Notes under the pieces: model-generated
What the model was told of the DNA's origin: nothing
Database searches by the model: none
Seen by the model: only the letters and a program-made list of their open reading frames with translations
NCBI GenBank assembly: GCA_963773465.1
Contig: CAVZBF010000002.1
Location: 248,001-312,000 of the forward strand
Origin: VBAS01 sp963773465
GTDB lineage: Bacteria; Bacteroidota; Bacteroidia; Chitinophagales; Chitinophagaceae
Length of the DNA: 64,000 bases
Direction of reading: 5' to 3'
Program-made: the position numbers and the translations under genes
Shown here: positions 16,253 through 25,814 of the stretch, in pieces
Layout of the letters: each line of letters opens with the position of its first letter
How positions within the stretch are numbered: the stretch's first letter is position 1

Positions 16253-17173
16253 TTATCGACTGAAATCAAAAAGCGTCGCTGTAAACACGCCTCGTTCTCT
16301 TTTCTTCAACGCCACATCCCATGTGCCCACATAACGAAGTGTTGAAGGAACGGTAAGATTTCCAAATTGGATCATCTGTACTTCCATGTGTACATTAAAA
16401 TCGTATACACCAGCATCATAACTCAGGTCATAGTTGCGGGTGACGATCTCCATCGATCTGCTATTGAACCATGTTTGCATATTATCGATCACTACCCCGC
16501 TCCCGCTTTTGGCCTTAATAGTAAACAGGTAACAGCTTTGCCCGTTGTGATCAACAAAGTCAAGTGAAAAGTCATACTTGTCAGCATTGTCTTTGTCGAA
16601 GATTGCAGTTTTATCTCCCATTAAAGGAATGCCCGGAATTTTTTTTCCGGGATCAAAAAAAAGCATCTTAAGCTGTTCCTTATGTTTCTCAATTCCTTTT
16701 TTTGATTTTACATTTCGTTGCAGGCCGGCAACGATATTCGTTTCCCCGCAAACTTTTTCGTGGGTAAAAAACAGCCCGGCATATAATTCCGCGGTGTAAT
16801 AATTATAACTGCTGTCTTTTTTATAGAAATCGCCGGTAACGGTTTCATTTATTATTTCCATTGTCCGGCAACCTTTGGATACATGTTGCTTTGTTTTGCT
16901 TTGCAATGTTGCCTTTACTTTGCCTTTTTTATCCTTCATCCGGATATCATTCAGAGAAGTGAAGTTCAGCACCCGTAAATTTTTAAAGGCTTTATAAAAT
17001 GTCGTATCATTTTTTACCCGCTCAATAAAAGCGGCAACGTCCAGTTTATTACGAACGACGACTTCGGATAACTGGATCATTTGAGACAGGCGTATATTAT
17101 CGAGTGAATCGGGGTTTTGTGAAAAAACAATTTGTGTAAGAAATAAGAAAGCTATAAAAAGAAATCTTTTCAT
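16253..17173 (-). CDS. secreted protein of unknown function
   Basis: A 306-residue protein with an N-terminal signal peptide (MKRFLFIAFLFLTQIVFSQ). An early segment, LSQMIQLSEVVVRNKLDVAAFIERVKNDTTFYKAFKNLR, precedes a predicted beta-rich body that ends TWDVALKKRERGVFTATLFDFSR, reminiscent of lipoprotein-carrier-like folds. Two cysteines (in GCRTMEI and KVCGETN) might pair in the periplasm. I do not recognise a named family. It lies upstream of def-ruvX-ubiA only in coordinates and is the last gene of that minus-strand run. Confidence 0.75.
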   Translation of the reverse strand: MKRFLFIAFLFLTQIVFSQNPDSLDNIRLSQMIQLSEVVVRNKLDVAAFIERVKNDTTFYKAFKNLRVLNFTSLNDIRMKDKKGKVKATLQSKTKQHVSKGCRTMEIINETVTGDFYKKDSSYNYYTAELYAGLFFTHEKVCGETNIVAGLQRNVKSKKGIEKHKEQLKMLFFDPGKKIPGIPLMGDKTAIFDKDNADKYDFSLDFVDHNGQSCYLFTIKAKSGSGVVIDNMQTWFNSRSMEIVTRNYDLSYDAGVYDFNVHMEVQMIQFGNLTVPSTLRYVGTWDVALKKRERGVFTATLFDFSR

Positions 17174-17196
17174 GGGGATAAGTTGAGTGAAAAGAT

Positions 17197-17778
17197 CTAT
17201 GCAGGGAACATCATCTTATAATCAACTTTTATTTTCCCTTTTGTTATATCATTCAGTTTTCCTTTCAGCAATTTTCTTTTTAACGGCGTAATATGATCGA
17301 TAAAGAGCTTGCCTTCTATATGATCATACTCATGTAAGATAATCCTTGCTGTAAGTCCCTGGTAGGTTCTCATGTGATGCTGAAAGTTCTCATCCATGTA
17401 TTCAATCGTTACGACTGATTGACGTTTTATATCTTCTCTTATCTTGGGAATGCTGAGACAACCTTCATTATAACTCCATTCAAATCCATCGAGCTCTTTA
17501 ATACGTGAATTGATAAAAACCTGTTTTATTCCGGGTGCATCGGGATAAATATGCTGTTCTTTGTCTTCTTTCATTTGGTTGAAGATCTGCGCAGAATCTA
17601 CAACAAAAAGCCGGATATCCTTATTCACCTGTGGGGCCGCCAAACCCACACCGGTGCTGGCATACAGGGTTTCCCACATATCCCCGATCAATTTGGCGAG
17701 GCCGGGGTGATCAGGTTGAATGTCGTGAGCAACTTTCCTCAGAACCGGGCTACCGTACGCAACTATGGGTAAAATCAT
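17197..17778 (-). CDS. def: peptide deformylase
   Basis: Removes the N-formyl group from nascent proteins. All three motifs are present: GVGLAAPQV (motif I), EGCLSIP with the metal-binding cysteine (motif II) and HEYDHIEG supplying two histidines and the catalytic glutamate (motif III). At 193 residues the length is typical. It sits 72 bp downstream of ruvX in the same orientation, separated by an AT-rich inverted repeat, with the unknown secreted protein following. Confidence 0.95.
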   Translation of the reverse strand: MILPIVAYGSPVLRKVAHDIQPDHPGLAKLIGDMWETLYASTGVGLAAPQVNKDIRLFVVDSAQIFNQMKEDKEQHIYPDAPGIKQVFINSRIKELDGFEWSYNEGCLSIPKIREDIKRQSVVTIEYMDENFQHHMRTYQGLTARIILHEYDHIEGKLFIDHITPLKRKLLKGKLNDITKGKIKVDYKMMFPA

Positions 17779-17851
17779 TGTTTAAATTGTCAAATTGCTA
17801 AATTGTTCTGAGCAAATTTACTTGCAAATCAACAATCAAACAATTTAACCA

Positions 17852-18265
17852 TTAAACAGTTCTCTGAAGATATTCCTGCAACATAATCGTCGCTGCAATC
17901 TCATCCACAAGTTTTTTATCTCTTCTTTGTGATTTTTTCAATCCCATTTCGAGCATCGCATCTTTGGCCATTTTGGAAGTGTAGCGTTCATCAACTTTTT
18001 TTACGGGGATAGTTGGAAAATTCTTTTGAAGGTTTTTAATACATTTTTCTACAAGCGGAGTGGCATGAGTATCGGTATCATCCCAATTCTTTGGTTCACC
18101 GATAATAATTAATTCAACTTCTTCTTTGAAAAAATAATTTTTCAAAAAAGGGATCAATTGTTTTGATTCAACAGTGGTCAATCCCGTTGCAATGATCTGC
18201 AATGGATCAGTGACTGCTAACCCAGTTCTTTTAAGACCATAGTCTATTGATAGAATGCGGGGCAA
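17852..18265 (-). CDS. ruvX: Holliday junction resolvase-like / pre-16S rRNA nuclease (YqgF family)
   Basis: A 137-residue RNase H-fold protein: ILSIDYGLKRTGLAVTDP with the first catalytic Asp, IIIGEPKNWDDT, VKKVDERYTSKMAKDAM (DERYTS motif) and a late KKLVDEIAATIMLQEYL with the last acidic residue. YqgF proteins process 16S rRNA 5' ends and were earlier proposed as Holliday junction resolvases. It lies between the UbiA-like gene (upstream) and def (downstream). Confidence 0.92.
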   Translation of the reverse strand: MPRILSIDYGLKRTGLAVTDPLQIIATGLTTVESKQLIPFLKNYFFKEEVELIIIGEPKNWDDTDTHATPLVEKCIKNLQKNFPTIPVKKVDERYTSKMAKDAMLEMGLKKSQRRDKKLVDEIAATIMLQEYLQRTV

Positions 18266-18285
18266 GAATTATTGATTATTTATTA

Positions 18286-19242
18286 TTAATTATTGATAAA
18301 AAGATCCGCGATCACAAATATCGCAAACACAACTGAAGCAATTCCATTTGCAGTCATAAAAGCAAGATTCACTTTCTTCAGATCATTTGGTTTAACAATT
18401 GAATGCTGGTAAATAAGCATCCCGATAAAAATGCCGGAGCCAATCCAGTAAAGCCATCCAAAATTTCCAAGCCAACCGGCAAGCAATACGCATGCTGCAC
18501 TGATCACATGAAATAATTCTGACACTCTTAACGCCTTTGCTTTGCCTAACCACGCCGGGATGGAATACAATTTGTTCTCTTTATCAAACTCTTCATCCTG
18601 CAAGGCATAAATGATATCAAACCCGCTTACCCAAAACAAAACTGTGAATGAAAAAAGAATTGGTAAAAGATCGAAGCGGCCTGTTACGGCAAGATATGCT
18701 CCTATCGGCGCAAGGCTTAAGCCAAGTCCAAGTATCAAATGGCAAAGCGGTGTAAATCTTTTTGTATAACTATACCCAAGCACAACAAACAAGGCAACAG
18801 GCGAAAGATAGAAGCAAAGTTTATTGATGAAGGCACAAGTGACAAGGAACAAGGCACAGGAAACAATAGTAAAGATCAAAGCATTGTTAGCTGAAATAAT
18901 ACCGGATGGAATTTCCCTGATAGCAGTTCTTGGATTTTTTGCATCAAAGCTTCTGTCGAGATAACGATTGAAGGCCATGGCGGCGCTACGGGCAAAGACC
19001 ATGCAGAGGATAACGAGAAGAAATCTAATCACAATTTCGTAATAAGTACCCGGCAAATGATATTTTATTATTTCTCTATTGTCCTCATGTTGGTCTAAAA
19101 GCCTTGAGCTCCAGCCGGCGAGTATATCGATTCTTTTATCTACATTCAGAATTCCTAATGCAAAACCAATCAATGCAAATGGCATTGCGAAGATGGTATG
19201 AGAGAATTTTATAAGACTTAAATAACTTTTTACTTTGCTCAT
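18286..19242 (-). CDS. UbiA-family prenyltransferase (4-hydroxybenzoate- or MqnP-like)
   Basis: A polytopic membrane protein with about eight hydrophobic segments and both aspartate-rich prenyl-diphosphate motifs: NRYLDRSFDAKNPRT and YALQDEEFDKENKLYSIP. Bacteroidota make menaquinone, so a role attaching the polyprenyl tail (MqnP or MenA-like step) is more likely than ubiquinone synthesis. No other quinone gene is adjacent to settle it. I start at MSKVKSYLSLIKFSHT (19242), because the 14 codons upstream are repeat DNA. An unusual charged insert (RLLDQHEDNREIIKYHLPGT) lies between helices 1 and 2. Confidence 0.85.
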   Translation of the reverse strand: MSKVKSYLSLIKFSHTIFAMPFALIGFALGILNVDKRIDILAGWSSRLLDQHEDNREIIKYHLPGTYYEIVIRFLLVILCMVFARSAAMAFNRYLDRSFDAKNPRTAIREIPSGIISANNALIFTIVSCALFLVTCAFINKLCFYLSPVALFVVLGYSYTKRFTPLCHLILGLGLSLAPIGAYLAVTGRFDLLPILFSFTVLFWVSGFDIIYALQDEEFDKENKLYSIPAWLGKAKALRVSELFHVISAACVLLAGWLGNFGWLYWIGSGIFIGMLIYQHSIVKPNDLKKVNLAFMTANGIASVVFAIFVIADLFINN

Positions 19243-19267
19243 TCTTAAATGTTCAATGCTCAATAAA

Positions 19268-19418
19268 CAGGCCCAACCCTCCATCTCCCTTCCCGAAAGG
19301 AAGGGAGCGGTGCTTTAATACAAATCCAAACATTATCTCTACCACTTCATCTATATTAAAAATCCAAACTTAAAAACACTTTACATATCTAAGTTCCCCC
19401 TTTGGGGGACAGGGGGCC
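19268..19418. repeat. composite interspersed repeat, copy 2
   Basis: Full-length copy of the module described at 3681-3846, with CCCTTCCCGAAAGGAAGGG at its start and TTCCCCCTTTGGGGGAC at its end. It is in direct tandem with copy 3. The 328-bp gap between the UbiA-like and TrmH-like genes holds only these repeats. Confidence 0.8.
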
Positions 19419-19611
19419 AGGCCCAACCCTCCACCTCCCTTCCCAAAAGGAAGGGAGCGGTGCTTCAGTAAAATTCCAAACTATATCTCTTCCACTTCAG
19501 CTTTAGTACTAATCCATACAAGTCAGCTTGTCCCACCTAAGTTCCCCCTTTGGGGGACAGGGGGCCGTTTCTCCCACCTAAGTTCGCCCTTTGAAGGACA
19601 GGGGGCCGGGG
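19418..19611. repeat. composite interspersed repeat, copy 3 plus a partial fourth copy
   Basis: A second tandem copy (19418-19566), followed by a truncated copy of only the last third (about 19571-19611, CACCTAAGTTCGCCCTTTG...). Middle regions differ by scattered substitutions while the palindromic ends are conserved, as expected if the ends matter for folding or mobility. Confidence 0.8.
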
Positions 19612-19613
19612 CT

Positions 19614-20171
19614 TTAATGTTCAGTTCTTCCTTTTACCGCGGGTCGCATTTTGCTTCTTACTAATTCCCACAATACAACGCCTGCAGCCGTTGCAATATT
19701 CAGCGAATGCTTCATCCCAAATTGAGGAATTTCAATACAGCCTTCGCATAAAAGAATCGTTGACTGTTCTATACCGCTAACCTCATTACCAAACACCACT
19801 GCAATTTTTTCATTTTGTCTGAAGTTGGCAGCATGTAGTTTATAGCTTCCCTCAGCTTGCTCCACGGCATACACTTTATATTTTTTCATCCTTAATTCAT
19901 CGATCGCTTCGGCCGATGTTTTGAAATATTTCCATTCCACTGTTTCTTCGGCACCCAGTGCCGTTTTTTTTATTTCTTTATGCGGAGGCTTTGCAGAATA
20001 CCCAATGATATAAATGGCTTCGATCAAAAAAGCATCGGCAGTACGAAAAACACTGCCGACATTATAAGCGCTGCGTATATTTTCCAATACAACAATGATG
20101 GGAAACTTATCGGACTGTTTGAACTCATCCACTGATTTGCGGCCCAACTCTTCCATACTCAATTTTCGCAT
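19614..20171 (-). CDS. TrmH-family (SpoU) RNA 2'-O-methyltransferase
   Basis: A 185-residue SPOUT methyltransferase without an N-terminal substrate-binding extension. Motif 1 is VVLENIRSAYNVGSVFRTADAF, motif 2 IAVVFGNEVSGIEQS and motif 3 IPQFGMKHSLNIATAAGVVLWE, which together build the trefoil-knot SAM site. The substrate, tRNA or rRNA, cannot be assigned from the sequence. The start MRKLSMEELGRKSVDEF at 20171 is reasonable, and M6 is an alternative. Confidence 0.9.
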   Translation of the reverse strand: MRKLSMEELGRKSVDEFKQSDKFPIIVVLENIRSAYNVGSVFRTADAFLIEAIYIIGYSAKPPHKEIKKTALGAEETVEWKYFKTSAEAIDELRMKKYKVYAVEQAEGSYKLHAANFRQNEKIAVVFGNEVSGIEQSTILLCEGCIEIPQFGMKHSLNIATAAGVVLWELVRSKMRPAVKGRTEH

Positions 20172-20223
20172 GGCGCAAAGGTATGAGCTAAGGGATTAAA
20201 GGAGAAAATGAGCAAGAGGGAAT

Positions 20224-21855
20224 TCAATGCTTCAAAATTTTCTTTGATATTTTTTTACCATCCTTACCGGAGAAAGTAAAATAATAAATTCCCGTTTGCC
20301 ATTTTTTCATGCCATCGATAGCAACCAAATTAGTGACGGGAACTGCATTGATGCGTTGTGAATACACCAGCCGGCCTATTCCATCAAATACATTCAGATA
20401 AACAATTTGCGGATCTTTTGTTTTTATTTTGATCGTTCCATCAACGCCATTATTCGGATTCGGGTAAATAGTAACCTGTAAAGATTCAGTGGCGATATCT
20501 TCCCAATCTTCGCAGGCACCGGCATTCGGAATATTATAATCGATCCACGATAACCGGTTGGCAAGCCATTCTTTTAACATACTTATTTCACCCGCATAAC
20601 TCGAAGGTATCGGATTCGGGTTCGGCCAAATATATTGACCAAGAATTGGCCAGCGTTGAAAATGCCGTTGCCTCGCTTCATTTGTCAGCGTAACAATAGA
20701 ATCAATAACATGATTGAGATGATCATTACTGATCACAGTTTGGCGGACCCCTTTCCAGCGGCAACGAAGATCACCGGTAAAAGCTGTATCAAGCATTAAT
20801 CTATTCCACCAAAATGGGATAAGTCCTGCTCCATCTCCCGGGCACACATTATTAAATTGATAAGCCCATCCATCGACATTACTTCCCTGGCAATAGTTTG
20901 CATTACGAAAAGCAAGATCGTAATCCCACGCAGGCCCGGCAAAAATTCTTCTGTCTTTACTATTCCTGTCTTTGTATAAAAAAGTACTGAGCCGATAGCC
21001 GTCGACGTTACGGCTTACCTCGTTCACGATAAAATAATCAATGAATGATGAGAGATCGGCGAATTTTCGTACTCCATTTGTTTCATCCTGGAAAGTTGGT
21101 GCTGTCAATGCATTCTCAAAGCTATCTACATAACTTTTTAAATAATCTTTTTGGGCCTGCACAATATTTTCCGGCTTTGGATAAACATAAGAAAATTGTC
21201 TTTTACCCTGGTTCGTTGAGTTTGGCGGAACATAAGATGAAAACCATCCATTGGGTTCTTTATCTAAACTAAAAATATAACCACCCGTAACCGCATCGCC
21301 GCTTACATCGGTATTCCCCATCTTTGCAATATTCACACGACCGCTGCCGCGTTTTATTCTTTCCATAAAAACATAGATGCCTTTGTAATCGCCATTGATA
21401 ACAACTTCAACAAACCGGCAATGCGCCGCCCATCTTCCTAATTCATTTGACATTGTATAAGCAAGAAAATTCCTCATTAATGTCTTATCCGTATAAGGCG
21501 CATACAAAACCCAGTCTGCTTCTTTTGGCATTCCAAAGAGTGATTTTTCGAATGAACCGCCTGCAGCATCCCGGAGTTCGATACCATAAGATTTCATCGG
21601 GAACATTTGCGAAGACTGCCCACGTATTTCAATTCCGATCTTTCCATTGTAATGATTCAACGGATCTGAAACATTGTTACGCACATTCTCTCCATTGAAA
21701 ATTATTCCCATATCGGCAGTGATCTTTGGATCATCTGCAATTGTTTGCCCGTTTGTGTTAATGATTATTATCGGAAGGTTTGACGAAGTAAGCGTTTGAG
21801 CGATCAAATAGTGCTGGAAAAATATAAGAACAACGATGGCAAAGATTCGACTCAT
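20224..21855 (-). CDS. secreted CotH kinase family protein with type IX secretion C-terminal sorting domain
   Basis: The signal peptide MSRIFAIVVLIFFQHYLIAQ defines the start at 21855; the longer frame to 21906 is not needed. The CotH-like kinase body shows IGIEIRGQSSQMFPMKSYGIEL, PKEADWVLYAPYTDKTLMRN, GIYVFMERIKRGSGRVNI, FIDYFIVNEVSRNVDGYRLSTFLYKD and GPAWDYDLAFRN, the last holding the metal-binding DYDLAF segment. The last 80 residues (VTIYPNPNNG...KKISKKILKH) are a T9SS type A sorting domain. It is predicted to be exported to the cell surface. Protein kinase activity is known only for spore-coat CotH, so the substrate here is unknown. Confidence 0.88.
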   Translation of the reverse strand: MSRIFAIVVLIFFQHYLIAQTLTSSNLPIIIINTNGQTIADDPKITADMGIIFNGENVRNNVSDPLNHYNGKIGIEIRGQSSQMFPMKSYGIELRDAAGGSFEKSLFGMPKEADWVLYAPYTDKTLMRNFLAYTMSNELGRWAAHCRFVEVVINGDYKGIYVFMERIKRGSGRVNIAKMGNTDVSGDAVTGGYIFSLDKEPNGWFSSYVPPNSTNQGKRQFSYVYPKPENIVQAQKDYLKSYVDSFENALTAPTFQDETNGVRKFADLSSFIDYFIVNEVSRNVDGYRLSTFLYKDRNSKDRRIFAGPAWDYDLAFRNANYCQGSNVDGWAYQFNNVCPGDGAGLIPFWWNRLMLDTAFTGDLRCRWKGVRQTVISNDHLNHVIDSIVTLTNEARQRHFQRWPILGQYIWPNPNPIPSSYAGEISMLKEWLANRLSWIDYNIPNAGACEDWEDIATESLQVTIYPNPNNGVDGTIKIKTKDPQIVYLNVFDGIGRLVYSQRINAVPVTNLVAIDGMKKWQTGIYYFTFSGKDGKKISKKILKH

Positions 21856-21995
21856 AAAGCAGTATTCGTCTGTAAATTTAATTGAATTAGCCAGGAGTTT
21901 CAGCAATCACGTATTTATTCACATAAATATTCCCGCAGGAAAATGAACCCCGGCCCTTAAGTATATTTGTCGTTTCCTGGTAACCTGGAAAAGAT

Positions 21996-24641
21996 ATGGC
22001 GAAGACCAAGACAGAAGACACCCCCTTAATGCAGCAGCACCGGGCTATCAAACAAAAATATCCCGATGCAATATTGCTTTTCCGGGTAGGTGATTTTTAT
22101 GAAACATTTGGACAGGATGCCGTCATCGCTTCACAGGTATTGGGAATTACACTTACCAAAAGAAATAATGGCGCTGCGGCTTCTTCTGATCTTGCCGGTT
22201 TTCCTCATCATGCACTGGATACCTATTTGCATAAACTGGTAAAAGCCGGTTATCGTGTGGCCATCTGCGATCAACTGGAAGATCCAAAACTGGCAAAAGG
22301 AATTGTAAAAAGAGGCGTGACTGAAATGGTAACTCCAGGCACTGCGGTCAATGATAAATTACTCGAACATCACAGCAATAATTTTTTAGCAGGAATTCAT
22401 TTTGCAGAAAACGATCAATATGGTCTTGCTTTTCTTGATATTACCACCGGCGAATTTTTTATTGCCGAAGGCGACCGGGAATATGCAGATAAATTATTGC
22501 AGAGCTTTAAACCTGCAGAAGTTGTTTTTCAACGGCATCAGCAAAAGAAATTCAAAGAATATTTTGGTAGCAAAATATATACCTATACACTTGGATGAAT
22601 GGATATTTAACGAAGCTTATGCTGAAGAAATTTTGTTAAAACATTTTCAAACACATTCTTAAAAGGTTTTGGAGTAGAAGATCTTCGAAAAGGGATTATT
22701 GCTGCCGGTGCCGTACTGCATTATTTAAAAGATACGGAACATCCCAACCTGCAGCATATTACTTCGCTACAGCGAATCGATAGGGATGATTATTTATGGA
22801 TGGACCGGTTTACCATCCGAAATCTGGAATTGGTAGTCAGGAATTCGGAAGGCAATCATACATTATTGAAAGTTCTGGATAATACGGTTTCGCCGATGGG
22901 TGCAAGGTTGCTGAAACGCTGGATCGTATTTCCATTAAAAGATATTCATAAAATCAATGAACGGCTTGAACTGGTTGAATTCTTTATCATAAATACAGAT
23001 CTGCGAAATAAAATTATTCAAGCCATCAAACAATGCGGTGATATTGAAAGATTGGTTTCAAAAATCCCTTTAAAAAAAATAAATCCAAGGGAAGTTATTG
23101 CAAATGGCCAGAGGATTAAACAGGTAGCAGAAATAAAATCAGTTTGTGCAACTGCAGACAATGAATATTTAAAAAGATTGGGTGATGCATTGAATCCCTG
23201 CAGTTATATTGCCGAAAAAATTTTAAAGAAATCGTTGAAAATCCTCCGGCACTGGCAATCAAAGGCGGAATGATCAATAGCAATGTAAATAAAGAACTGG
23301 ATGAATTAAGAAAAATTGCACATAGCGGTAAAAATTATTTGATCCAATTGCAGCAAAAAGAAGCAGAAGCAACAGGTATTTCATCCTTAAAGATTGGATT
23401 CAATAATGTATTTGGCTATTATCTTGAAGTAACCAATTCGCATAAAAACAAAGTGCCGGCCGAATGGATGCGCAAACAAACACTTACCAATGCTGAACGA
23501 TATATTACTCCTGAATTAAAAGAATATGAAGAAAAAATAACAGGTGCTGAAGAAAAGATCTTGCAAATTGAACTGGAAGTTGTATGAAGCTTTGCTGAAT
23601 GAACTTAAGGATTATCTGGCTCCTGTACAAACCAATGGTAATATTCTGGCCATACTTGATTGTCTTAGCTGTTTTGCCAACAATGCCATTCAATATCAAT
23701 TATAAAAAACCGACACTTCATGAAGGCGATGAATTGATAATAAAAGAAGGCCGCCACCCGGTGATCGAAAGAAATTTGCCAATGGGTGAAACTTATATTA
23801 CCAATGATCTTGAATTGAATAAAACATGAACAACAGATCATTATTCTTACCGGGCCGAATATGAGTGGTAAAAGTGCTTTGCTCGGCAAACAGCTTTGAT
23901 CACATTGATGGCACATATGGGAAGTTTTGTTCCGGCAGATGAAGCAAAAATCTCATTGACAGATAAAATATTTACCCGGGTTGGCGCATCTGATAATCTA
24001 AGCGGCGGCGAATCAACTTTTATGGTGGAAATGAATGAAACGGCAAGCATCATCAATAATATTACTCAGCAGAAGTTTGATATTGCTGGATGAAATCGGC
24101 CGGGGCACTTCTACCTACGATGGAATTTCCATTGCGTGGAGCATTGCCGAACATTTGCACAACTGCTCACAACAACCTAAAACACTTATTTGCCACCCAT
24201 TATCATGAATTAAATGAACTGGAAGAAAAATTTTCCGGAGTAAAGAATTATCATGTCACCAATAAAGAAGTTGGCAATAAAATCATCTTCTTACGAAAGC
24301 TTGCAAGAGGTGGCAGTACGCATAGCTTTGGTATACATGTGGCAAAGATGGCGGGCATGCCGCCTTCACTGATTGACAGAGCAAATGAAATTTTAAAACA
24401 GCTTGAAAGCAAGCATGTGGATGAGAGTAGTTCGGAGGCGGGAGCCGGGAGTTCGGAGTCAGACAGCCTTGGCAAGAAAATTAAAAATTTATCTGCACAG
24501 AAAATGCAGCTTTCCATCTTTGATGCACATAGTGAAACATTTGATGAAATAAGAAAGCTGCTTACTGATATTGATATTAACCGCCTGACCCCAGTGGAAG
24601 CATTATTGAAATTGCAGGAAATCAAGAATAAATTGAAATGA
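21996..24641 (+). pseudogene. mutS: DNA mismatch repair protein MutS, frameshifted
   Basis: Fragments cover the whole MutS layout: the mismatch-recognition Phe-x-Glu motif in LLFRVGDFYETFGQDAV (domain I), core and clamp pieces (LELVVRNSEGNHTLLKVLDNT, KIGFNNVFGYYLEVTNSHKNK), Walker A GPNMSGKS (about 23859), DEIGRGTSTYDG signature bases near 24094-24123, and TLFATHYHELNELE. The span of 882 codons matches the usual 860-880. I see about eight breaks (near 22593, 22662, 22800, 23240, 23585, 23830, 23895, 24090). A stretch near 24424-24463 (SSSEAGAGSSESDS) is GAGTTCGGA-type repeat in a linker. Errors are more likely than a true mutator state. Confidence 0.85.
24424..24463. repeat. GAGTTCGGA-type repeat inside the mutS C-terminal linker
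   Basis: Contains GTTCGGAGGCGGGAGCCG and GGGAGTTCGGAGTC, close relatives of the heptads inserted in lipB. It encodes a Ser/Glu/Gly stretch after KHVDES, where MutS proteins usually have a variable linker before the C-terminal helix. Confidence 0.7.
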
Positions 24642-24749
24642 TAACGTCGTGTTCTTTGTGATCCTGAATTTTTTACGGACACAAAGTACACAAATGCTGC
24701 ATTAAGCGCACAAAGTCTTGATAGCTTAGTGGGCCCACCAAGTTGATAC

Positions 24750-24784
24750 CCCCGGTTTATCCACATGCCGGGCTTTCTTTTTCC
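24750..24784 (+). terminator. probable terminator after mutS
   Basis: CCCGG (24751-24755) pairs with CCGGG (24768-24772), with TTTCTTTTT downstream on the plus strand. It lies 110 bp after the mutS stop and 65 bp before the CHRD gene start. Confidence 0.5.
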
Positions 24785-24848
24785 AAAAAGCCGGAACCTT
24801 GTTTGCCAAAAGAAAAAACTTCTTACATTTAACACAAATACCAAAAGT

Positions 24849-25328
24849 ATGAGACTTCCAAAACTAACTGCTATTTTATTGAGCCTTCCGGTACTATTTT
24901 TATTTTCCTGTAAGAGCACAGAAGACGTTGAGCAAGAGAATATTTATTATGCTAATTTAACGATGAGTGGTTCACAGGAAGTGCCTCCGTCGGGCAGCAG
25001 CGCTACCGGTACTGTTGAGGCTAATTACAATCGGCTTACTAAAACACTTTCATATAAAATAACTTATAGTGGCATTTCAGGTACCGGTGCAACAGCTGCT
25101 CATATACACGGTCTTGCAGAGCCAGGTATCAATGCACCAGTTCTTCAAACCTTTGCCTTTCCTTCAACTCCAGCTCCTTCAGGTACTTATTCCGGTACTT
25201 TATTAATTGATGGAGTAAAATTTACTGAAGAGAATTTATTAGCAGGAAGATATTATATTAATATTCACAGCGTGGCAAAACCAGGAGGAGAGATCAGGGC
25301 CCAGCTCATTCTTGCAAAGAAGCAATAA
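24849..25328 (+). CDS. CHRD domain-containing lipoprotein
   Basis: The start at 24849 gives MRLPKLTAILLSLPVLFLFSC, a lipoprotein signal with cysteine at residue 21. An in-frame upstream extension to 24765 lacks a sensible N-terminus. The mature part is one CHRD (chordin-like) domain: LTMSGSQEVPPSGSSATGTV, ITYSGISGTGATAAHIHGLA, SGTYSGTLLIDGVKFTEENLLAGRYYINIHS and GGEIRAQL. The domain is widespread in secreted bacterial proteins, and no enzyme activity is known. Monocistronic, with its own terminator. Confidence 0.88.
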   Translation: MRLPKLTAILLSLPVLFLFSCKSTEDVEQENIYYANLTMSGSQEVPPSGSSATGTVEANYNRLTKTLSYKITYSGISGTGATAAHIHGLAEPGINAPVLQTFAFPSTPAPSGTYSGTLLIDGVKFTEENLLAGRYYINIHSVAKPGGEIRAQLILAKKQ

Positions 25329-25350
25329 ACCAAAACTTCATAAATACAAA

Positions 25351-25372
25351 GCCCCGGATGGGGCTTTTTTAT
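25351..25372. terminator. terminator of the CHRD gene
   Basis: GCCCC (25351-25355) / GGGGC (25360-25364) with a GGAT loop, followed by six T on the plus strand. It overlaps the end of the convergent SET-domain gene. The run of A upstream on the plus side is short, so function on the minus strand is less sure. Confidence 0.7.
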
Positions 25373-25752
25373 TTTGTATCAAACCAAATTCTTTTTGAAT
25401 TATTCCAGTCACCATTATAATTTATAAAAAGCTCCTCTCCTGCTTCAATGTTTCGTACTGTTTTTATTTTAATGACATGATTAGCGAAATCCATTTCATA
25501 CTCGCAGTTCGATTGGTAAGAATGATTATACACCGGCACATAGCCCAGCGCCATGCAACATTGTTTGCTATCAGGCCCCCATTCAAAAATATAATCGTGG
25601 AGTAAGGTTTGATCAAGCAATTTTCGTTCTTCAGCTGACATCACGATCACTGGTGAAATTTCTATAATAGTATTCGCAGGTATTGATTGATTTGTAAAAA
25701 CACCCCTGCCCCTGTCATCCGTTTTATCGATATATAATTCAGGATAGATCAT
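25369..25752 (-). CDS. SET domain-containing protein
   Basis: A small protein of about 127 residues that is nearly all SET domain: YIDKTDDRGRGVFTNQSIPANTIIEISPVIVM, GYVPVYNHSYQSNCEYEMDF (the NHS motif of the active site) and GEELFINYNGDW. In eukaryotes SET domains methylate lysines with SAM. Bacterial stand-alone copies are mostly uncharacterised. The frame opens at 25788 with a hydrophobic stretch (MNLKAGFIFLLL). I favour MIYPELYIDKT (25752), because SET proteins act in the cytoplasm and the domain begins there. Confidence 0.85.
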   Translation of the reverse strand: MIYPELYIDKTDDRGRGVFTNQSIPANTIIEISPVIVMSAEERKLLDQTLLHDYIFEWGPDSKQCCMALGYVPVYNHSYQSNCEYEMDFANHVIKIKTVRNIEAGEELFINYNGDWNNSKRIWFDTK

Positions 25753-25814
25753 CAGTAACAAAAATATAAATCCGGCTTTCAGATTCACAACTTAATTTTG
25801 CCACCCGGTTTTTT

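Noticed and set aside
21996..24641. MutS loss as evidence for a hypermutator strain
   Set aside because: Equally broken essential genes (glmS, der, era, ddl) point to sequence error, not biology.
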